Assembly (NCBI GenBank): GCA_020850355.1
Contig: JADZEX010000059.1
Coordinates: 1 to 64,000 of the forward strand
Source of the DNA: Fimbriimonadaceae bacterium
GTDB taxonomy: Bacteria; Armatimonadota; UBA10988
Direction: 5' to 3'
Length of the DNA: 64,000 nucleotides
Made by a program: the position numbers and the translations under genes. The notes below the pieces were generated by a model. That model worked only from the letters and a program-made list of their open reading frames with translations. It was not told where the DNA came from and did not search any database. Below are positions 60,387 through 64,000 of the stretch, one piece after another; the first letter of the stretch is position 1; each line of letters begins with the position of its first letter.

Positions 60387-61438
60387 CGGCCGCCTCCTGC
60401 CGCCGGCGGCCGGCCCGTCGAACGGCGCGCGCGCCGTTCGGCGTCCTGCCAGGGCCGCCCCATCCGCGGTGGCGCCTGTCCCGCCGACCGCGGCAAGCGC
60501 TCGTCAGCCGGCGGCGCGCCCGCGGTCGGTCCCGGCGGCTCAGGCGCGGGTTCGTCTCCCGGCGGCTGCGGCGCCGGCTCATCGGCCGGCGGCTGAGGCG
60601 CGGGTTCGTCTCCCGGCGGCTCGGGCGCGGGTTCGTCTCCCGGCGGCTGCGGCGCAGGCTCGTCGGCCGGCGGCTCAGGCGTGGGTTCGGCACTCGGTGG
60701 GGCGGGGGCGGCGACGGGCGGACTGGCGGGTGCGGGTGGGACCACCGCCCGGAAGCCGGGGCTGCTGGGACGGCGGCGTTCGTACTGCCAGATCCGCGCC
60801 GTCAGCACCGAAGGCGGCGCGGGGGCAGTCGGGTCGGGAATGCCGGGCGCCTCGTAGGCCACCAGCCCCAGCTCGGCGAGCACCTCGCCCGTCGCGCTGC
60901 CGGCGACCGGGGTGATCGTCAGGCGCCGCACGGCCAGCAGCTTCGGGGCGCTCTGGAAGGCTTCCAGCAACTGGCCGAGTCCGGCGTAACGGCCCTTCAG
61001 CGTGACCGTCACCAGCCGCCGCCCCGGCGCGCTGGCCTCCCCGCGGCTGGCGGGCGGCGTGCCCCCGCTGGCCAGCAGCCGCGCCGTCTCGCCCGCGTCG
61101 GGGACCACGCCGACCAGCGCCAGCTCGGCGCCGCTCGCCAGGTCGGCGAGCTGGGTCACCAGCGTCGGCACGTAGAGCCGCGCCGAGGTGGCCACCTCCA
61201 AGCCGGCCAGGTCGCTGCGCAGTTGCGCCGACCGCCGCCGCGCCGCGGGCAACTCGCGGACCAGGGCCCGCTCGGCGGCCAGCTCGCGAAGCTGGTAGCG
61301 CAGCTCGGGGATCACCTGCTGGTACTGCCGCCACGGCCGCGCCGCGGCGCCCAGCATCAGGGTGCCCCAGACGACCCACCCGGCGACATAGCAGAGCAGC
61401 GTGGCGGTGGGACTCAGCCGGTCCAGCCAACGCTTCAT
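60383..61438 (-). CDS. pilO: Type IV pilus alignment protein PilO-like
   Basis: A 351-residue protein with an N-terminal membrane helix (about 12-32), a coiled-coil (ELRYQLRELAAERALVRELP) and a ferredoxin-like beta domain (about 90-220) that fits PilO, which pairs with PilN. The last about 110 residues are a disordered tail of DEPAPQPP repeats encoded by a 27-base tandem array, and a basic end. ATG 61438 overlaps the pilN stop (ATGA). The first 240 residues are the usual PilO length; the repeat tail is extra and probably reaches through the periplasm. The true start was taken from this ATG, not the longer open frame. Confidence 0.82.
   Translation of the reverse strand: MKRWLDRLSPTATLLCYVAGWVVWGTLMLGAAARPWRQYQQVIPELRYQLRELAAERALVRELPAARRRSAQLRSDLAGLEVATSARLYVPTLVTQLADLASGAELALVGVVPDAGETARLLASGGTPPASRGEASAPGRRLVTVTLKGRYAGLGQLLEAFQSAPKLLAVRRLTITPVAGSATGEVLAELGLVAYEAPGIPDPTAPAPPSVLTARIWQYERRRPSSPGFRAVVPPAPASPPVAAPAPPSAEPTPEPPADEPAPQPPGDEPAPEPPGDEPAPQPPADEPAPQPPGDEPAPEPPGPTAGAPPADERLPRSAGQAPPRMGRPWQDAERRARRSTGRPPAAGGGR
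60533..60694. repeat. 27-base tandem repeat in pilO
   Basis: Six units of 27 bases (from 60533, 60560, 60587, 60614, 60641 and a degenerate 60668), all beginning CGGCGGCT. In the pilO frame they encode five (A/G)DEPAP(Q/E)PP copies plus a decaying sixth. Unit length is a multiple of three. Confidence 0.9.
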
Positions 61439-62025
61439 CGCGGGTCTCCCGCGAAGTCGCGCAGCGGCCGCCGGACCAGGCCGGTCACGGTGAACTCGAG
61501 CGGCCCGGCCCCGCTGGCGGCGTCGGCCGGGCGGCTGCGCTGCAGCACCGCGACCCCGCACCAGGGCGACTGATTCAGCCGCTGGACCAGCTCGCCAATC
61601 GCCTGCTGACGCTCCGCGCGGCCTTCCAAGCGGAGCACCTGCCGCCCGTCGTCGCCGACGGCCTCGACCTCCAGCCGGGTCAGCCAGAGCCCCTCGGGCA
61701 GCCGGTCGCGCAGCTCGTGGAGCAGGTCCCGCCATTGCGCGTTGTTGCCATGCACGCCCATCGCCCGCCGCCGCGGTTCGGCGAGGTCGCGCAACTCGGT
61801 CTGCAGGCGGCGGGTCTCGGCCGCCTGGTCGGCGATCCGCCCGCGGTCCAGGCGGGCCTGCAGCAGCCGCCAGGCCCCGACCGAGGCGGCCCGCTCCAGC
61901 AGCAGCGGCACGAGGGTCAGCAGCAGCAACACAACCACATTGGCGCGGCGCAGCCCGGCGGCCAGCCGCCAGGCCCGGCGGCGGGCCGCGTACCGTTCGG
62001 CGATGAAGTTGGCCTGGCTTGGCAT
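61435..62025 (-). CDS. pilN: Type IV pilus alignment protein PilN-like
   Basis: A 196-residue bitopic protein. A basic cytoplasmic start (MPSQANFIAERYAARRRAWR), one membrane helix (NVVVLLLLTLVPLLLE), a coiled-coil (residues about 60-85) and a ferredoxin-like domain (about 90-190), the usual PilN layout. The short N-terminus with N-F-x-A-E-R resembles the PilM-binding motif. ATG 62025 overlaps the pilM stop by one base (TGATG), and its own stop overlaps pilO. Function: links PilM in the cytoplasm to PilO/PilP in the periplasm. Confidence 0.86.
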   Translation of the reverse strand: MPSQANFIAERYAARRRAWRLAAGLRRANVVVLLLLTLVPLLLERAASVGAWRLLQARLDRGRIADQAAETRRLQTELRDLAEPRRRAMGVHGNNAQWRDLLHELRDRLPEGLWLTRLEVEAVGDDGRQVLRLEGRAERQQAIGELVQRLNQSPWCGVAVLQRSRPADAASGAGPLEFTVTGLVRRPLRDFAGDPR

Positions 62026-63098
62026 CAGCTTGCCACCACCGCTTCTCGCAGGGCCAGCCCCAGGCAGTTGACGAACGCCGGCCCCAACGCCGTGACCGCC
62101 GGCGGCAGCGCCGCGCGGCTCTCGGCGGCCACCTCAGCAAACGGCTCCAAGCGCTCCACCGGCCAACCCAGGCGCGCGGCCAGCACCTCCGGCAGGCCGG
62201 CCAACTGGGCCCCGCCGCCGTGCAGCAGAACCTGCGCTGGCGGGCCCTCGGCCGCGCCGCGGAGACCCTCGACCAGCGCCTGCAACCACTCTTCCAGGGC
62301 CGCGGCGCACGGCTCGTCGAAGGCCGCCTCGGCCTCGGTCAGACAGCCCAACTGCTGTTCCTTGTACGCCAGCGCCTCCGCCGTGGTGCACTCGGCCGCC
62401 TGCGCCAGGCGCGCCGTCAGCGCCGCGCCGCCGGTCGGCAGCACGGTCGCCCGCTGCACCTCACCGGCAACCACCCACCTGGCGGTGCAGTGGCCCTCAC
62501 CACAGTCGACCAGCAGCAGCTCCTGCTGTTGCCAGGACTCGTCCTCGGCGCTGGCCAGCAGGAACAGCGGCGCGTGGGGCAGGGCCTCGATCACAATCGG
62601 GTCGAGGCGGGCGGCGAGCAGCGCGCCGGTGAGGTCGTCGACCAGTTGCTGCGGCGCCGCGGTGACCAGCAGGTCGAGCGCCCCATCGAGCGCATTCGGC
62701 GCGGGCGCGAGGCGCCAGTCGACGGCGTGGGCGCCACTCCAGGGGGCCGGTTCACCAACCACCGCGGCGGCCGCGGCGGCGGGCAGCGCGGACGCTGGGA
62801 GCGCCGGCAGGTGGACGCTGCCGAGGGCGAGGAAGGGCGCCCCAATCGCACTGACGGCGCGCGCGTCGGGGAGGCCCAGCTCGTGCAGCAACTGCCGCAG
62901 ACAGTCGCCCAGGGCGTCGCGCGCGGCGAGCCGGCCACGGGGATCGAACAGCCCGGCGGGAGTCGCGGTGCGGGCGAGCCCGACCACCGTCGGGGCGGCG
63001 GTGCGCGGGTCGAGCCAACTGACTTTGATGCTATGTCGCCCGACGTCCACGCCGACAAGCGGCAGGCCGCCGAGGTGGCCGCGGCGCGCACGGGCCAT
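62025..63098 (-). CDS. pilM: Type IV pilus actin-like ATPase PilM
   Basis: A 357-residue FtsA/actin-fold protein. VGVDVGRHSIKVSWL carries the phosphate-1 motif near residue 20, LLLVDCGEGHCTARWVV the phosphate-2 region, and VLLHGGGAQLAGLPEVLAAR the adenosine motif, as in PilM. PilM binds PilN at the cytoplasmic face. The frame extends further upstream, but ATG 63098 is the homology start, with a purine-rich ribosome site (GCGAGAG) upstream. It is the first gene of pilMNOPQ-sigma-HD-GYP and is driven by a near-consensus promoter 50 bases upstream. Confidence 0.9.
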   Translation of the reverse strand: MARARRGHLGGLPLVGVDVGRHSIKVSWLDPRTAAPTVVGLARTATPAGLFDPRGRLAARDALGDCLRQLLHELGLPDARAVSAIGAPFLALGSVHLPALPASALPAAAAAAVVGEPAPWSGAHAVDWRLAPAPNALDGALDLLVTAAPQQLVDDLTGALLAARLDPIVIEALPHAPLFLLASAEDESWQQQELLLVDCGEGHCTARWVVAGEVQRATVLPTGGAALTARLAQAAECTTAEALAYKEQQLGCLTEAEAAFDEPCAAALEEWLQALVEGLRGAAEGPPAQVLLHGGGAQLAGLPEVLAARLGWPVERLEPFAEVAAESRAALPPAVTALGPAFVNCLGLALREAVVAS

Positions 63099-63142
63099 GG
63101 CTCTCGCCGCCTCCCCGTCACGAGTGTGGTATACCAAAGGCC

Positions 63143-63171
63143 AGTATACACGGCGCCGACCGCCGGGTCAA
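63143..63171 (-). promoter_or_regulatory. pilMp: Strong sigma-70-type promoter of the pilMNOPQ-sigma-HD-GYP operon
   Basis: On the minus strand, TTGACC (63166-63171) and TATACT (63143-63148) with exactly 17 bases between. The start would be near 63136, with a leader of about 38 bases. A further TATACC sits 11 bases downstream. Confidence 0.75.
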
Positions 63172-63190
63172 CGCGCCGCCAGTGCGTGCG

Positions 63191-63209
63191 AGGCGCTTCG
63201 CAAGCGCCT
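63191..63209 (+). promoter_or_regulatory. Small hairpin before the ribosome site of the 63223 gene
   Basis: AGGCGCTT-CGC-AAGCGCCT, an 8-bp perfect stem, ending five bases before the GAGG site. It may shield or set the ribosome-binding site; it is too weak to call a terminator. Confidence 0.3.
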
Positions 63210-63222
63210 TTGTGAGGTTCCG

Positions 63223-63993
63223 ATGAGGCTCGCCGGAGGACTGCTGCTGGCCCTCGCGACCACCCTGGCAGCCGGCCCCGGCGGTGGCCCGGAGGACCCT
63301 GCGCGGTGGGGAGTGGCGGTCCCGCCGGCCGCCTGGTACGGTCTGCCGAGCAGCCTTGGCAGCCGCTTCGCCGAGCATCTGGGGCGTGGTCTGCAACGCC
63401 GCGGCGAGGTGCTGCAGGTGCGCGACGCCCGCGAGCTGGCGCAGCTCCTGGCGGCCGCCGAACCGGCAGCCGCCGAACTCGCGCGACGGGCCCTGGCCGG
63501 CGACTTGACCGCCGAGACCGCCGCCGCGGCCCGGGCGGTGCTGCGCTGCAACCACCTCGTCGCCAGCGGCATCGACCCCAGCGGGCGGCTGGCGGTGATC
63601 GAGCTGTGGGAACTGCGCACGCCGTGGCGGCTGAGCCGCGGCGCGGCCGAGGCCGCCGGGCCGGCCGAGCTGCTGCCGCGCGCCGACACCGCGGCCGCGC
63701 AGCTCTGGGAGCGCTGGCCTTACGAGGGCTGGCTCGAGCCGTTCAACGGCAGCTACCTGCGCGGGGACCGCTTCAGCGTCGACCTGGGCCACCGTCACGG
63801 CCTGCAGCCGGGCGGCGGGCTGCTCCTGCTGGCCGATCTGGAGCGCGACGAACAGGGCGCCTGGCGGCACCCGGTGGCGCTCGGGCGGCTGCTCGACCGC
63901 GGCACGCGCCGCTCCGAGGGGCAGCTTGAAGCCATCTGGCCGGGCGCCGACCCGGCCACCGCCCGGGTCGCGGTCAGCGCGCCGGCCCGGTAG
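63223..63993 (+). CDS. Exported protein of unknown function
   Basis: A 256-residue protein with a signal peptide (LAGGLLLALATTLAAGP). The body is Ala/Arg/Leu-rich and alpha/beta; no family is recognised. Motifs of note are LRCNHLVASGIDPSGRLAVI, ELWELRTPWRL and FSVDLGHRHGLQPGGGLLLL. ATG 63223 is preceded by GAGG, and a small 8-bp hairpin with CGC loop lies at 63191-63209, just before that site. It is divergent from the pilM operon across a 124-base region. The remaining seven bases of the window after the stop are non-coding. Function unknown. Confidence 0.7.
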   Translation: MRLAGGLLLALATTLAAGPGGGPEDPARWGVAVPPAAWYGLPSSLGSRFAEHLGRGLQRRGEVLQVRDARELAQLLAAAEPAAAELARRALAGDLTAETAAAARAVLRCNHLVASGIDPSGRLAVIELWELRTPWRLSRGAAEAAGPAELLPRADTAAAQLWERWPYEGWLEPFNGSYLRGDRFSVDLGHRHGLQPGGGLLLLADLERDEQGAWRHPVALGRLLDRGTRRSEGQLEAIWPGADPATARVAVSAPAR

Positions 63994-64000
63994 CGCCGCG

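Noticed and set aside
60533-60694. 27-base repeats suggesting a CRISPR array
   Set aside because: Units abut without spacers and encode a coding tail of pilO.

Overview
The window is very GC-rich bacterial chromosome, densely packed with genes. No phage, insertion sequence, CRISPR array or rRNA was seen. Two pseudopilins with the N-terminus [16 protein letters not shown], followed by an ILFPVFA[11 protein letters not shown] stretch and a C-terminal H-x9-DG motif, are the style typical of Armatimonadota (also seen in Planctomycetota). The carbohydrate-directed gene content fits the same group. My working guess is an uncultured Armatimonadota bacterium; this is inference, because no rRNA is present.

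Layout. 1-7.4 kb: the end of mutL, an unknown beta-rich protein, a Gfo/Idh/MocA oxidoreductase overlapping a DUF4091 secreted protein, and an anaerobic sulfatase-maturase-type radical SAM enzyme. 7.6-12.8 kb: a two-gene defence operon that I read as RADAR (rdrA NTPase plus rdrB adenosine deaminase). 12.9-13.8 kb: a four-helix-bundle protein carrying SDR-type tripeptide repeats. 13.8-31 kb: mixed metabolism (glycosidase, PTPS/QueD, tandem NTF2-like proteins, ribosomal protein S21, dehydrogenase, flavin reductase, two pseudopilins, a second oxidoreductase, nucleoside hydrolase, NamZ-type muramidase, and an operon of HEAT, HPr-kinase-like and TfoX-C-like proteins). 31-39 kb: an FG-GAP-like protein, a tRNA(CAU), and the cytoplasmic and inner-membrane half of a type IV pilus (pilB-pilT-pilC-pilD plus an exported repeat-type protein). 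39-49 kb: aroE, YqeG-type HAD, mltG, glcF, a HEAT protein, ftsZ, a Cof-type HAD, and a sugar-kinase/nucleotidyltransferase pair. 49-63 kb: a large secreted subtilase, then (transcribed leftwards) pilM-pilN-pilO-pilP-like-pilQ, a sigma factor fused to a degenerate GGDEF domain, and an HD-GYP phosphodiesterase.

How the parts work together. The two pilus blocks plus two pseudopilins give most of a type IV pilus machine: motor ATPases, platform, peptidase, alignment complex and secretin. The pilMNOPQ operon starts at a near-consensus promoter and runs straight into the sigma-GGDEF and HD-GYP genes, which suggests that pilus expression and c-di-GMP signalling are wired together. The GGDEF part of the sigma factor has lost the catalytic signature but keeps an RxxD I-site at the canonical spacing. 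It is therefore a candidate c-di-GMP-sensing sigma factor, and I consider it the most novel item here. The RADAR operon is a known class of anti-phage system.

Several promoters resemble TTGAC(A/G)-N17/18-TATxxT, so ordinary sigma-70 rules seem to apply. Translation starts were moved inward from the longest open frame wherever a Shine-Dalgarno site or the homology argued for it. GTG starts are common, and at least one TTG start is likely.
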